DNA of 64,000 nucleotides from Caulobacter zeae (GCF_002858925.1 NZ_PJRS01000001.1:62001-126000); one strand, 5' to 3'; shown: positions 1 to 7,740, numbered from the stretch's first letter. The notes: generated by a model from the sequence alone, not told the origin. Program-made: numbers and translations.

Positions 1-133
1 GCCAGAAGCCGCGGCTCACCCGCTGCTCGTTGACCCGCACCGTGGCCGGCACGAGCGCCTTCTTCGGATCCAGCACGTCGTCAGGCGCAACACCGCCGTT
101 GACGTCGGGGGATGGTTTGGCGTCGGCGCTCAT
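1..133 (-). CDS. N-terminal fragment of an unidentified protein
   Basis: An ATG at 133 reads leftward and stays open to the window edge, giving 44 residues that begin MSADAKPSPDVNG and reach VRVNEQRVSRGFW. The first part is polar and looks disordered; there is no signal peptide. The RVSRGFW segment faintly resembles the start of YkvA/DUF1232 membrane proteins, but this is memory-based and weak. It is divergent from the SDR gene at 191, with only 57 bases between the two starts, so both promoters must lie in that gap or inside the genes. Most of the protein is outside the window. Confidence 0.5.
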   Translation of the reverse strand, partial: MSADAKPSPDVNGGVAPDDVLDPKKALVPATVRVNEQRVSRGFW

Positions 134-190
134 CGGGTTAAACCGCTCCTCAACAGAGACCAATTAAACGCAACCCCAGGGGAAACGTCC

Positions 191-973
191 ATGAAACTCG
201 ACAACACTGTCGCCGCCGTCGTCACCGGCGGGGCCTCGGGCCTCGGCGAGGCCACCGCCCGCGCCCTGGCCGCCCAGGGCGTCAAGGTCGCCATCTTCGA
301 CATGAACGAGGCGCGCGGCGAGGAAGTCGCCAAGGAGATCGGTGGCGTCTACTGCAAGGTCAACGTCACCAGCGACGCCGACGTGGACGCCGGCTTCGAA
401 AAGGCCCGCGCCGCCCACGGCCAGGAGCGGATCCTGGTCAACTGCGCCGGGGTGGGCAACGCCGCCAAGACCGCCAGCCGCGACAAGGCCACCGGCGAGA
501 CCAAGCACTTCCCGCTCGATATCTTCGACCGGGTGATCCAGATCAACCTCGTGGGCACCTTCCGCTGCATCGCCAAGTCGGCCAAGGGCATGCTCGACCT
601 GGAACCGCTGCAGGACGGCGAGCGCGGCGCCATCGTCAACACCGCCAGCGTGGCGGGCGAGGACGGCCAGATCGGCCAGGCCGCCTATTCGGCCTCCAAG
701 GGCGGCGTCATCGGCATGACCCTGCCGATCGCCCGCGACCTGATGAACGACGGCATCCGCGTCAACACCATCCTGCCGGGCATCTTCAACACCCCGCTGA
801 TGAACGCCGCGCCCGACAACGTGAAAGACGCCCTGGCCGCCTCGGTGCCCTTCCCCAAGCGCCTGGGCAATCCGGCCGAGTACGCCCAGTTGGCCCTCAC
901 CATGATCACCTGCGGCTACTTCAACGGCGAGGACGTCCGCCTGGACGGCGGCATCCGCATGGCGCCGCGCTAA
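191..973 (+). CDS. SDR-family NAD(P)-dependent dehydrogenase (3-hydroxyacyl-CoA dehydrogenase type 2-like)
   Basis: A 260-residue classical short-chain dehydrogenase. The Rossmann cofactor motif TGGASGLG is near residue 12, the NCAG motif near 84, the catalytic Ser in NTAS near 152, and the active-site YSASK is Y166/K170. The acidic residue after the second strand (IFDMNE) favours NAD over NADP. Insertions around residues 90-110 and 133-145 resemble the 17-beta-HSD type 10 (HSD17B10) branch, which oxidises 3-hydroxyacyl-CoA in fatty acid or branched-chain amino acid breakdown; that substrate is inferred. An AGGGGA ribosome site lies 8 bases before the ATG. The gene is followed at once by a palindromic repeat. 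Confidence 0.88.
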   Translation: MKLDNTVAAVVTGGASGLGEATARALAAQGVKVAIFDMNEARGEEVAKEIGGVYCKVNVTSDADVDAGFEKARAAHGQERILVNCAGVGNAAKTASRDKATGETKHFPLDIFDRVIQINLVGTFRCIAKSAKGMLDLEPLQDGERGAIVNTASVAGEDGQIGQAAYSASKGGVIGMTLPIARDLMNDGIRVNTILPGIFNTPLMNAAPDNVKDALAASVPFPKRLGNPAEYAQLALTMITCGYFNGEDVRLDGGIRMAPR

Positions 974-976
974 GAT

Positions 977-1094
977 GATCCTCCCCCTGAAGGGGGAGGT
1001 GGCCCGGAGGGCCGGAGGGGGAAGTCGCGGCTGAACGTCAGCATGCAGTTCCCCCTCAGTCGCTTCGCGACAGCTCCCCCTTCAGGGGAGCATC
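977..1094. repeat. Intergenic palindromic repeat, family A
   Basis: The left half is a CTCCCCCT/AGGGGGAG hairpin followed by GGCCCGGAGGGCC; the right half holds CAGTCGCTTCGCGACAGCTC and ends in a second CCCCCTTCAGGGG hairpin. Close copies occur at 3122-3239, 11132-11323, 31601-31732 and 43386-43527, and a looser one at 18157-18288. It contains no coding potential of its own, although a frame upstream of the next gene runs through it. Confidence 0.85.
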
Positions 1095-1162
1095 CTGCCT
1101 CAAAGCCACTAGCGCTTTTCTTTTACGCATGTAATCTTTTCGTGAAACGAGGAGGAGACACC

Positions 1163-2944
1163 GTGTTCAAGACTGCGCGCCTCGCCGGCGTCAGCCTGCT
1201 GTCCGCCCTGATCGCCCTGCCGGCCGGCGCGGTGACGCCGCCGCGGCCCATGCAGGACGGCGCGCCCACGGTCGACGCCTGCGCCGCCCTCGGCTTCACC
1301 GGCCGGGCCGACGTGGACGAAAGCGTGGTCGTCTCAGGCAAACGGACCAAGCGCACGACCGTCCACGCGCCACCTCCGCCTCCTCCGCCGCCTCCTCCTC
1401 CGCCCGTGGCCTACGCCCCCTTGGCGATCCCGCCGGTCAAGGAACGCAGCGACGTCGGCGCGCTCGGCTACGCCCCCGCGCGTCCCGCCGTCATCCAGTC
1501 GGTCCCGATCCAGGCTCCGCGCGACACCGAACGCTATCCCGGCGCCGCCTCCAACCCGATCAAGCGGACGGCCGACGAGCCGGTCTCGACCTTCTCGATC
1601 GACGTCGACACCGCCGCCTACGCCAATGTCCGCCGCTTCCTCGACGACGGCCGCCCCGTGCCGCGCGACGCCGTGCGGGTCGAGGAGCTGGTCAACTACT
1701 TCGACTACGGCTATCCGCGCCCGGCCTCGGCCGACACCCCGTTCCGGGCGACCGTCGCAGTCGCGCCCTCGCCGTGGTCAGCGCAGCGCAAGCTCGTCCA
1801 CATCGGCCTGCAAGGCTATGAGCGGCCCCGCGCCAACCAGCCGCCGCTGAACCTCGTCTTCCTGGTCGACACCTCCGGCTCCATGCGCGGGCCCGACCGC
1901 CTGCCGCTGGCCAAGAAGGCGCTGAACGTGCTGATCGACCAGCTGCGGCCGCAGGACCGGGTGGCCGTCGTCGCCTATGCCGGCTCGGCCGGGGCCGTGC
2001 TGGCGCCCACCGACGGCCGCTCCAAGCTGAAGATGCGCTGCGCGCTGGAGGCCCTGCAGTCGGGCGGCTCGACCGCCGGCGGCCAGGGGCTGGAGCTGGC
2101 CTACGCCCTGGCCCGCCAGAACTTCGACAAGGGCGCGGTCAATCGCGTGATCCTGCTGACCGACGGCGACTTCAATGTCGGGATCGCCGATCCCTCGCGG
2201 CTCAAGGACGTGGTCGCCGACCAGCGCAAGAGCGGCGTCTACCTGTCAGTCTACGGTTTTGGGCGCGGCAACTACAACGACGTGATGATGCAGACCCTGG
2301 CCCAGAACGGCAACGGCGTGGCCGCCTATGTCGACAGCCTGCGCGAGGCCCGAAAGCTGCTGCGCGACGACTTCGCCAGCAACCTCTTCCCCATCGCCGA
2401 CGACGTGAAGATCCAGGTCGAGTTCAATCCGCGCGAGGTCTCCGAGTACCGGCTGATCGGCTACGAGACCCGCCTACTGAACCGCGAGGACTTCAACAAC
2501 GACCAGGTCGACGCTGGCGAGGTCGGCTCGGGCGCCTCGGTCACCGCGCTCTACGAGATCACGCCGGCCGGCGCGGCGCCCTCGTCGGACCCGCTGCGCT
2601 ACGGCGAGGCCAAGCCCGCCCCGGCCGGCGGCAAGGCGGGCGAGCTGGCCTATCTGAAGGTGCGCTACAAGCCGCCGGGCGGCAGCGTCTCGAAACTGAT
2701 CGAGCGCCCTATCGGCAAGGCCGACACCTACGCCAGCCTGGCGGCCGCGCCGGAGGCCACCCGCTTCGCCGTGGCGGTGGCCGCCTACGGCCAGAAGCTG
2801 CGCGGCGATCCCTGGCTGGCGCCTGCGTTCGACTGGCCCGCCGTCACCGCCCTGGCCCAGGGCGCGCGCGGCGACGACCCCTACGGCCTGCGGGCCGAGT
2901 TCGTGCAGCTGACGCGGGCGGCTGCCGGGGTGAAGGGAGACTAG
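1163..2944 (+). CDS. Secreted von Willebrand factor A domain protein, YfbK/DUF3520 type
   Basis: A 593-residue protein starting at GTG 1163, chosen because GGAGGAGA sits 6 bases upstream and the next residues form a signal peptide (FKTARLAGVSLLSALIALPAGAV). The longer in-frame ATG at 1043 lies inside a repeat and is rejected. After the signal come a run of 12 prolines near residues 71-83, a von Willebrand-type N-terminal region with FSIDVDTAAYANVRRFL, a vWA domain with the MIDAS metal site DTSGSM near residue 235, and a C-terminal DUF3520-like region. The family is related to E. coli YfbK. It is likely periplasmic or surface-bound, with metal-dependent protein binding; its ligand is unknown. 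Confidence 0.85.
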   Translation: MFKTARLAGVSLLSALIALPAGAVTPPRPMQDGAPTVDACAALGFTGRADVDESVVVSGKRTKRTTVHAPPPPPPPPPPPPVAYAPLAIPPVKERSDVGALGYAPARPAVIQSVPIQAPRDTERYPGAASNPIKRTADEPVSTFSIDVDTAAYANVRRFLDDGRPVPRDAVRVEELVNYFDYGYPRPASADTPFRATVAVAPSPWSAQRKLVHIGLQGYERPRANQPPLNLVFLVDTSGSMRGPDRLPLAKKALNVLIDQLRPQDRVAVVAYAGSAGAVLAPTDGRSKLKMRCALEALQSGGSTAGGQGLELAYALARQNFDKGAVNRVILLTDGDFNVGIADPSRLKDVVADQRKSGVYLSVYGFGRGNYNDVMMQTLAQNGNGVAAYVDSLREARKLLRDDFASNLFPIADDVKIQVEFNPREVSEYRLIGYETRLLNREDFNNDQVDAGEVGSGASVTALYEITPAGAAPSSDPLRYGEAKPAPAGGKAGELAYLKVRYKPPGGSVSKLIERPIGKADTYASLAAAPEATRFAVAVAAYGQKLRGDPWLAPAFDWPAVTALAQGARGDDPYGLRAEFVQLTRAAAGVKGD

Positions 2945-3110
2945 AACCCTCTCCCCCTGCGGGAGAGGGTGGCCCCACGTAGTGGGGTCGGGTGAGGGGT
3001 CGCACCAACAGAAACGCCGCGACGGCTGCTCGGCCGTCGCAGCGTTTGACGTCTGAGACACCCCTCATCCGTCGGCTTCGCCGACACCTTCTCCCGCAAG
3101 GGGAGAAGGA
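2944..3110. repeat. Intergenic palindromic repeat, related to family A
   Basis: Two hairpin-rich halves face each other: CCCTCTCCCCCTGCGGGAGAGGG with GGCCCCACGTAGTGGGGTCG on the left, and CCCCTCATCCGTCGGCTTCG with CTTCTCCCGCAAGGGGAGAAGG on the right. They sit directly after the vWA stop codon. The lettering differs from the commoner family A copies but the arrangement is the same. Confidence 0.75.
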
Positions 3111-3121
3111 TCCGGATCAAA

Positions 3122-3239
3122 GATCCTCCCCCTGAAGGGGGAGGTGGCCCGTAGGGCCGGAGGGGGGGCGGTTGCTGATGCGCCGCTGGAACTTCCCCCT
3201 CAGTCGCTTCGCGACAGCTCGCTCTTCAGGGGAAGCATC
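3122..3239. repeat. Intergenic palindromic repeat, family A
   Basis: Nearly the same sequence as 977-1094, including GATCCTCCCCCTGAAGGGGG on the left and CAGTCGCTTCGCGACAGCTC on the right, with the middle part different. It is only 11 bases from the preceding repeat and ends 9 bases before the 57-bp direct repeat. Confidence 0.85.
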
Positions 3240-3248
3240 TTCGACGAC

Positions 3249-3305
3249 CCTACTTCTTCACCCAGCCGCCGCCGAGCGGCTTCCAGTATTGGCCGGCGGC
3301 CAGGC
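3249..3305. repeat. 57-bp direct repeat, outer copy (duplicate of ydbL 3' end)
   Basis: Identical to 3798-3854. Read on the minus strand it would encode the final residues QYWKPLGGGWVKK and the stop of YdbL, but here it has no gene attached, so it is a detached gene end. Confidence 0.95.
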
Positions 3306-3362
3306 AACCTGACCTGTGCGACAACTTGTCACAGTAAAGAATTGGTAAACCGCCGTTCCGGC

Positions 3363-3445
3363 GCTAACGAATCTTCTCATTGTTAGGATGGTGCTCTGCT
3401 GTAGAGCGCTGATGCGAAAGGCCTCGGTTGCCCCCGAGGCCCTCC
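3363..3445. ncRNA. Candidate structured small RNA with terminator-like hairpin
   Basis: Three hairpins lie in a row: CTAAC/GTTAG extended through a bulge (3364-3386), GCTCT/AGAGC (3393-3407), and an 8-bp GGCCTCGG/CCGAGGCC stem (3420-3441). No ORF fits the segment. The plus strand after the last stem is only weakly T-rich (CTCCATCTT), and the minus strand has just TTT, so direction is uncertain. A further AAACGC/GCGTTT stem follows at 3453-3470. The RNA call rests on structure alone. Confidence 0.3.
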
Positions 3446-3558
3446 ATCTTGGAAACGCCTGTCAGCGTTTGCCGTAACAATTTCATAGGTGGCCAATTTG
3501 CCGCCTAGGTCAACTGCTGGCGGGCCCGTTTTGCGCGTTGAAAGGACGCATCAAAACG

Positions 3559-3753
3559 ATGGCTTATCGCAAAGAAATCACGCCCAATATGGTGGGAGTG
3601 ATAAAATATGCTCGTGCGCTTGGGTATAAATACCAGCAAATCGCGGCGTACTACGTCATCAACCAAGGCGGCATTGCCGACGTGATGAAGGGGCGTATCG
3701 GTCCGGAAATTCCGCCCGCCTCCATTCTTCCGACTGACTTTCCGGCTCTCTAG
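3559..3753 (+). CDS. Small HTH-like protein
   Basis: A 64-residue ORF from ATG 3559, with AAAGGA about 12 bases upstream. The stretch YKYQQIAAYYVINQGGIADV looks like a helix-turn-helix of the kind seen in short phage or mobile-element ORFs, where IAAYFGINQGRIS-like sequences are common; this is inferred from memory. Its base composition is more AT-rich than any neighbour, and it lies inside the block bounded by 57-bp repeats. A strong hairpin follows the stop by 4 bases. It could regulate the element or a nearby promoter; no target is visible. Confidence 0.6.
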   Translation: MAYRKEITPNMVGVIKYARALGYKYQQIAAYYVINQGGIADVMKGRIGPEIPPASILPTDFPAL

Positions 3754-3757
3754 AAAA

Positions 3758-3783
3758 GGGCGCGAGCGGCAACGCTCGCGCCC
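3758..3783 (+). terminator. Terminator-like hairpin after the small HTH gene
   Basis: GGGCGCGAGC and GCTCGCGCCC form a perfect 10-bp stem with a 6-base loop, 4 bases after the stop. On the plus strand no T run follows. On the minus strand the stem is followed by TTTTCTAGAG, so it could instead end ydbL transcription arriving from the right, or act in both directions. Confidence 0.6.
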
Positions 3784-3797
3784 AACCAGCATTCTTA

Positions 3798-3854
3798 CCT
3801 ACTTCTTCACCCAGCCGCCGCCGAGCGGCTTCCAGTATTGGCCGGCGGCCAGGC
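3798..3854. repeat. 57-bp direct repeat, inner copy (ydbL 3' end)
   Basis: This copy is the genuine end of ydbL, covering its last 18 codons including the stop. It matches 3249-3305 base for base. Confidence 0.95.
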
Positions 3855-4155
3855 GGGCGTAGAGCTGCTTGGCGGTGGCCTGGCCGGCGGCGTCGGCGGT
3901 GACGCCGGTCTTGGCGGCGGTGTCCTTGTAGACGGCCGCGCGGCCGGTGTTGATCTCGGCCACGGCGGCGCGCAGGTCGGCGTCGCCGCCCGACACGATG
4001 CCGAGGAAGCCGTCGGCCTGCTCGCCGACCGTGCCGGCGGACTTGGCCGAGTCAACGGCGGCCTTGGCCGCGGCCGACTGGGCCATAACGGGGGCGGCGG
4101 CGACCGCGCCCAGGGCGGCGGCGATGGCCAAAACCGTCATCGTCTTGCGGATCAT
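3799..4155 (-). CDS. ydbL: YdbL family periplasmic protein (DUF1318)
   Basis: A 118-residue protein with a clear signal peptide (RKTMTVLAIAAALGAVAAAP then VMAQ) and the DUF1318 pattern: LGIVSGGDADLRAAVAEIN and a C-terminal W-rich end. It is the last gene of a ydbH-ynbE-ydbL set, in the same order as in E. coli, where YdbH and YnbE form an intermembrane bridge for phospholipid traffic and YdbL acts as a periplasmic helper. Spacing to ynbE is 15 bases, with GGAGGAAC before the ATG. Its 3' end is duplicated at 3249-3305. Confidence 0.85.
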   Translation of the reverse strand: MIRKTMTVLAIAAALGAVAAAPVMAQSAAAKAAVDSAKSAGTVGEQADGFLGIVSGGDADLRAAVAEINTGRAAVYKDTAAKTGVTADAAGQATAKQLYARLAAGQYWKPLGGGWVKK

Positions 4156-4170
4156 GGCGGTTCCTCCTTG

Positions 4171-4350
4171 TTAGAACAGGTTCGGGTTCTGCTGGATCAG
4201 CGTCTGGACTTCCTTGTCCAGCCGCACCCGCACGTCGGCGTCCAGCTTTGCGTAGATGTTGATCGGGTCGACCTTGACGCGGACGGTCGGGGTGCAGGCC
4301 GCAAGGCCTCCCGCCGCCAGCAGGGTCGCGATCAGGACGCGCTTGTGCAT
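4171..4350 (-). CDS. ynbE: YnbE family lipoprotein
   Basis: A 59-residue protein from ATG 4350. It starts MHKRVLIATLLAAGGLAAC, a lipoprotein signal whose lipobox Cys is residue 19, followed by TPTVRVKVDPINIYAKLDAD and a short end IQQNPNLF. That is the YnbE pattern. In E. coli YnbE is an outer-membrane lipoprotein that stacks on the YdbH beta-groove. A longer frame from 4389 exists, but it would overlap the end of ydbH and bury the signal peptide, so 4350 is preferred. Confidence 0.85.
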   Translation of the reverse strand: MHKRVLIATLLAAGGLAACTPTVRVKVDPINIYAKLDADVRVRLDKEVQTLIQQNPNLF

Positions 4351-4385
4351 GGCTTTGTCTCCATTTCGGGCTTTAGGGTCGTCGT

Positions 4386-7300
4386 TCACGGCTGAACCGG
4401 CGCTGAACGGCGGGTCTCTTCGGTTTCCTCGGCGAAGCGACGGCCCCAGGCGGCCAGAAGCTCGTCGAAATTGAGCGAGGTGTCGAGCGTCAGGTCCACC
4501 GGCGTCTTGGCCGGCAGCGGGATCCGCCGCTGGAAGGCCTTGCCGCGGATCAGCTCCAGGATGCCCACCCGGGCCTTCTCGGCCACCTTTGGATCGTGCT
4601 CGCCCTTGATGTGGAACAGCATGCCCAGGCGCCCGTTCGGCGTCGAGTTGACGCCGGCCTCCAGGGTGTCGAACGACAGGTTCTCCATGGCCTGGTAGGC
4701 GAAGTCCTGGATGGCGTTCACCGGCGCATCGGCGGGCGGCTGGTTGTTGGGATTGCCTGGGCTGTCGCTCTCGCCCTGGTTGGCCTCGACGCCGGTCAAG
4801 GCCTCGCGGGCGATCGAGATGCGGCCGGGCTTGATGGCCGACAGCTTGCCGTCCAGCAGCTTGAAGCCCTTGTCGCTGAACTGGAACGGCAGGCGGCCCG
4901 AGACCACCGCGTCCAGCTTGACCTTCTCGGCCAGGGTCGAGCCGGCGGTCAGTTCGCCCAGGTCCAGGCCGTCGATGACGATGACGCCGCTGATCGGGCC
5001 GCCGTTCAGCGGCACGTCCACCGGCTCGATCGAGATCTTGCCCTTGGCGGCCGTCAGGCTGGCCTCTCTGACCTTCAGCGAGGTGGCGCCCAGGGTGAAC
5101 ACCGCGCCCACGGCCTCGAGCGGCACGATGGAGTCGATGCGGGTGACCTTCAGGCTCTGGTCGGGAGCGCTGGTCAGCGGGGCCAGGCTGTCGAACTTCA
5201 CGTCGCCGGCCAGGGTCGCCACGAAGCCCAGCGGGCTGGCGCGGAAGTCGAGGCCCTGCGTCGAGACCTCGCCGCTGCTGGTCACGCCCTTGTCGGTCCA
5301 GTCGAACCGGCCCTTGAAGCTGGCCTTGCCCTCGGCCTCGCTGGCGAAGGCGGCCATAGGGCTGACCGCCACGGGCTGAAGGCCCGCCTCCTTGGTGAAG
5401 ACGATGTTCGAGGCGTCGATGAGCGCCGAGCCGCGACCGCTCTCCACACCGTGGCGGATGTCGATGCGGCCGAGGGCGAAACCGCTGGCGGTGCCGACGT
5501 CGACGCCGCCGCTCCAGACGCCCGAGGCCAGGTTGAGCTTTCCCGTCGCCTTGACCGGCTCGAAGCGCTTGGCCGAGGCGGCGTCGATCAGCCGGCCATC
5601 GGTCAGTCGCACCTCGGCGCGGTCGAAGCCCTGCCCGCCGCCGACGAAGGTTCCGGCCACGCCTTCGGCTTTCGCTTCGGCGGCCGTGATCGTCCCGCGT
5701 CCATTGGCGAAGCGGGCCTGGGCCTCCCAGCGGCCATTGGCCACCCGCACCAGCGGCGCGGCGACGGGGCAGACGTCCAGGGCGATGTCCTGGATCGGCC
5801 GCTCGCCGGCCTCGCCCGCCTCGATGGCGGCCACCGTGACCGGCGTACAGCCCGCCAGACGGAAGTCGAACACGCCGCCGGCGGCGCGGGCCTGGCCCTT
5901 GATCGTGGCGCTGATCCCCTCGGCGGGCGGCACGTCCAGCTTGCCGGCCAGGGTGACGGGCGAGGTAAAGCCACGCGCGTCGGCCCGCCAGTCGCTTGCC
6001 TTCAGGGTCAGTTCGGGCAGGCCGCCGCCGCCCAGCGCCAGGGTCGCGGCCCCGCGCGAGACGCCGTGCAGGCTTTCCATCAGTCGCCCGCCGCCGGGGG
6101 TCAGGGTGGCCTTGGCGCCGCTGGCCGCCGTCAGGGTCACCGGCTTGCCGGCGAAGGCGGCCACGCGGCCCTCGCCGATCTCCAGGCGCAGGTCGTCGGC
6201 GTCGAGCGAGAAGTCGGCCAGGGCCTTGCGGGCCGCCGCTGCATATTCGGGACTGGGCAGGCCGGCGGTCAGGCGCTCCGCGTCGGGGGCGGCCACCGCC
6301 CCGTCGGCCCCGGCACGGCCCTCCAGGGTCAGGCTCAGGGCCTGGCCCGCCTGGAAGCGGCCCTTGGCGTCCAGCACCAGGGCCGACAGCCCCAGGCCGT
6401 CGCGCGCCGCGCGGCCGACGCCGGCCGCCACCTGGATCGGACCCGACACGCTCATCGGCCGGCCCTTGGGCGCGCTGAATACAAAGGTCTTGGACTTGAT
6501 GTCGACCGCCGTGCGGGTCAGGGCCGCGCCGCCAGCCACCGCCCGCTCGGCCGTGCCGCGCAGGCGCGCCGGACCCAGCACCCGGGCGCCGGCCTTGTCG
6601 AAGTCCACCCGCAGGGCGTCGCTGTCGAGCTCGGCGGTGAAGCTGCGGGCCTCCAGCCCCGGCGCCACCAGCCGTCCGGCCCGGGCCTGGCCCGACAGCC
6701 GCGCGGCCGCGCCGCCTTGAGTGAAGTTGCCGGCAACCAGGCCCGCCAGGGTCAGGCGGGTCTCGACGTCGTCGAGGCTGGTCTCGCCGGCTCTCAATCC
6801 TTGCGCCTTGATCGACAGCTTGACGTCGGCCGGCCCGGTGGCCGCCAGGCGCTTGAGGTCGGGATAGGCCACATCGGCCTCGACCCGGGCGTCGGCGCCT
6901 TCCAGGTCGACCTGCTCGGCGTCCAGGGCGTCGATCTGCGCGCGCGCATCGATGGCCAGGCGGTCGCCGCGCTTGCGGGCCTTCAGCATCGCCCCGCGAA
7001 GTTCCACCTGAAGGTCGCCGGTGGCGTAGCGCATGGCCGCGATCGCTGCGTCCAGCCGCAACAGCTGGCCGTCGTCGAGGCTGGCGTCGCCGGTCAGGCG
7101 GGCGACGCCGCCCGGGGTCTGCAGGGTGACGCGGGCGTCCTCGACCAGCACCGCCGGACCGCCCTCCTTCTCCTCGCCGGGCGACTTGAGCGCCTCGTCG
7201 ATCAGGGGCTGCAACTTGCCGAAGGTCAGCTTTTGCCCGTCATAGCGGGCCTGCAGGCGGGGGCTGGTGATGCGCACGGCCCGTGTGTCGATGGCGAACG

Positions 7301-7664
7301 GCCCGCCCGACCACGGGGCCTGCAGGTCGTAGGCCACCTCGATGCGCTTGGCCGAGAAATAGGGATCGTTCTTGGGGCCCAGCCGGATCGAGCCGGCAAA
7401 GCCCGAGGCGTCCAGGCTCTCGACCGAGATCAGGCCCTCGATGCCGCGCTCGGCCAGCCAGGCCTCGGCCAGCGCCTGGCTGATCTCGCGCCGGCCGGCA
7501 TAGGCCGACAGGCCCAGCGCGATGAACGCCATCATGGCGAACGACGCCGCCTCCAGCCCTGCATCAGCCAGCGCGGCCTTGCTCAGGCGCGGGCTCCGCG
7601 CGGGCTTGGCGGGTTTCGTGACGGAATCGGGGTCGGCGTGAGGCTCGGCCATCGGCCGCACCAT
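4386..7664 (-). CDS. ydbH: YdbH family AsmA-like intermembrane bridge protein
   Basis: A 1,092-residue protein, first gene of the ydbH-ynbE-ydbL set. One transmembrane helix lies near residues 35-56 (ASFAMMAFIALGLSAYAG), preceded by a Lys/Pro-rich cytoplasmic tail. The rest is a long run of alternating beta strands with many G-D-L-x-V and A-x-L-x-G turns, as in AsmA, TamB and YhdP proteins. Near residues 900-990 the segment VDVPLNGGPISGVIVIDGLD resembles the conserved DUF2875/YdbH core. It should span the periplasm and shuttle phospholipid towards the outer membrane. ATG 7652 is an alternative start; neither has a strong ribosome site. The family call rests on the three-gene context as much as on sequence. 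Confidence 0.8.
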   Translation of the reverse strand: MVRPMAEPHADPDSVTKPAKPARSPRLSKAALADAGLEAASFAMMAFIALGLSAYAGRREISQALAEAWLAERGIEGLISVESLDASGFAGSIRLGPKNDPYFSAKRIEVAYDLQAPWSGGPFAIDTRAVRITSPRLQARYDGQKLTFGKLQPLIDEALKSPGEEKEGGPAVLVEDARVTLQTPGGVARLTGDASLDDGQLLRLDAAIAAMRYATGDLQVELRGAMLKARKRGDRLAIDARAQIDALDAEQVDLEGADARVEADVAYPDLKRLAATGPADVKLSIKAQGLRAGETSLDDVETRLTLAGLVAGNFTQGGAAARLSGQARAGRLVAPGLEARSFTAELDSDALRVDFDKAGARVLGPARLRGTAERAVAGGAALTRTAVDIKSKTFVFSAPKGRPMSVSGPIQVAAGVGRAARDGLGLSALVLDAKGRFQAGQALSLTLEGRAGADGAVAAPDAERLTAGLPSPEYAAAARKALADFSLDADDLRLEIGEGRVAAFAGKPVTLTAASGAKATLTPGGGRLMESLHGVSRGAATLALGGGGLPELTLKASDWRADARGFTSPVTLAGKLDVPPAEGISATIKGQARAAGGVFDFRLAGCTPVTVAAIEAGEAGERPIQDIALDVCPVAAPLVRVANGRWEAQARFANGRGTITAAEAKAEGVAGTFVGGGQGFDRAEVRLTDGRLIDAASAKRFEPVKATGKLNLASGVWSGGVDVGTASGFALGRIDIRHGVESGRGSALIDASNIVFTKEAGLQPVAVSPMAAFASEAEGKASFKGRFDWTDKGVTSSGEVSTQGLDFRASPLGFVATLAGDVKFDSLAPLTSAPDQSLKVTRIDSIVPLEAVGAVFTLGATSLKVREASLTAAKGKISIEPVDVPLNGGPISGVIVIDGLDLGELTAGSTLAEKVKLDAVVSGRLPFQFSDKGFKLLDGKLSAIKPGRISIAREALTGVEANQGESDSPGNPNNQPPADAPVNAIQDFAYQAMENLSFDTLEAGVNSTPNGRLGMLFHIKGEHDPKVAEKARVGILELIRGKAFQRRIPLPAKTPVDLTLDTSLNFDELLAAWGRRFAEETEETRRSAPVQP

Positions 7665-7740
7665 GCCGCAAGCCGTGGCGTTTGTGAGGCCTGAGTTCGA
7701 GAAAAGTCTGGAAAGCGACGGTGGGGAAACATTCCCCGCC

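Larger units (their letters stand above)
3249..3854. mobile_element. Candidate small inserted element bounded by 57-bp direct repeats
   Basis: The last 57 bases of the ydbL gene end, stop codon included, occur twice in the same orientation and without mismatch, at 3249-3305 and 3798-3854. Between them lie about 490 bases that are visibly richer in A and T than the flanks, holding a small HTH-like ORF and several hairpins. This is the pattern left when an element integrates into the 3' end of a gene and rebuilds it, but no integrase is present. A simple segmental duplication with later divergence would also explain it. Confidence 0.4.

Noticed and set aside
1043..1162. N-terminal extension of the vWA gene
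   Set aside because: It runs through a palindromic repeat and would bury the signal peptide; GTG 1163 has a much better ribosome site.
3505..3792. 95-codon minus-strand ORF across the small HTH gene
   Set aside because: Antisense to a better-supported ORF and begins in the hairpin; no family match.
4596..7694. 1,032-codon plus-strand ORF over ydbH
   Set aside because: It is the antisense shadow of ydbH in very GC-rich DNA; its product is a Gly/Arg/Gln-rich low-complexity string with no domain.
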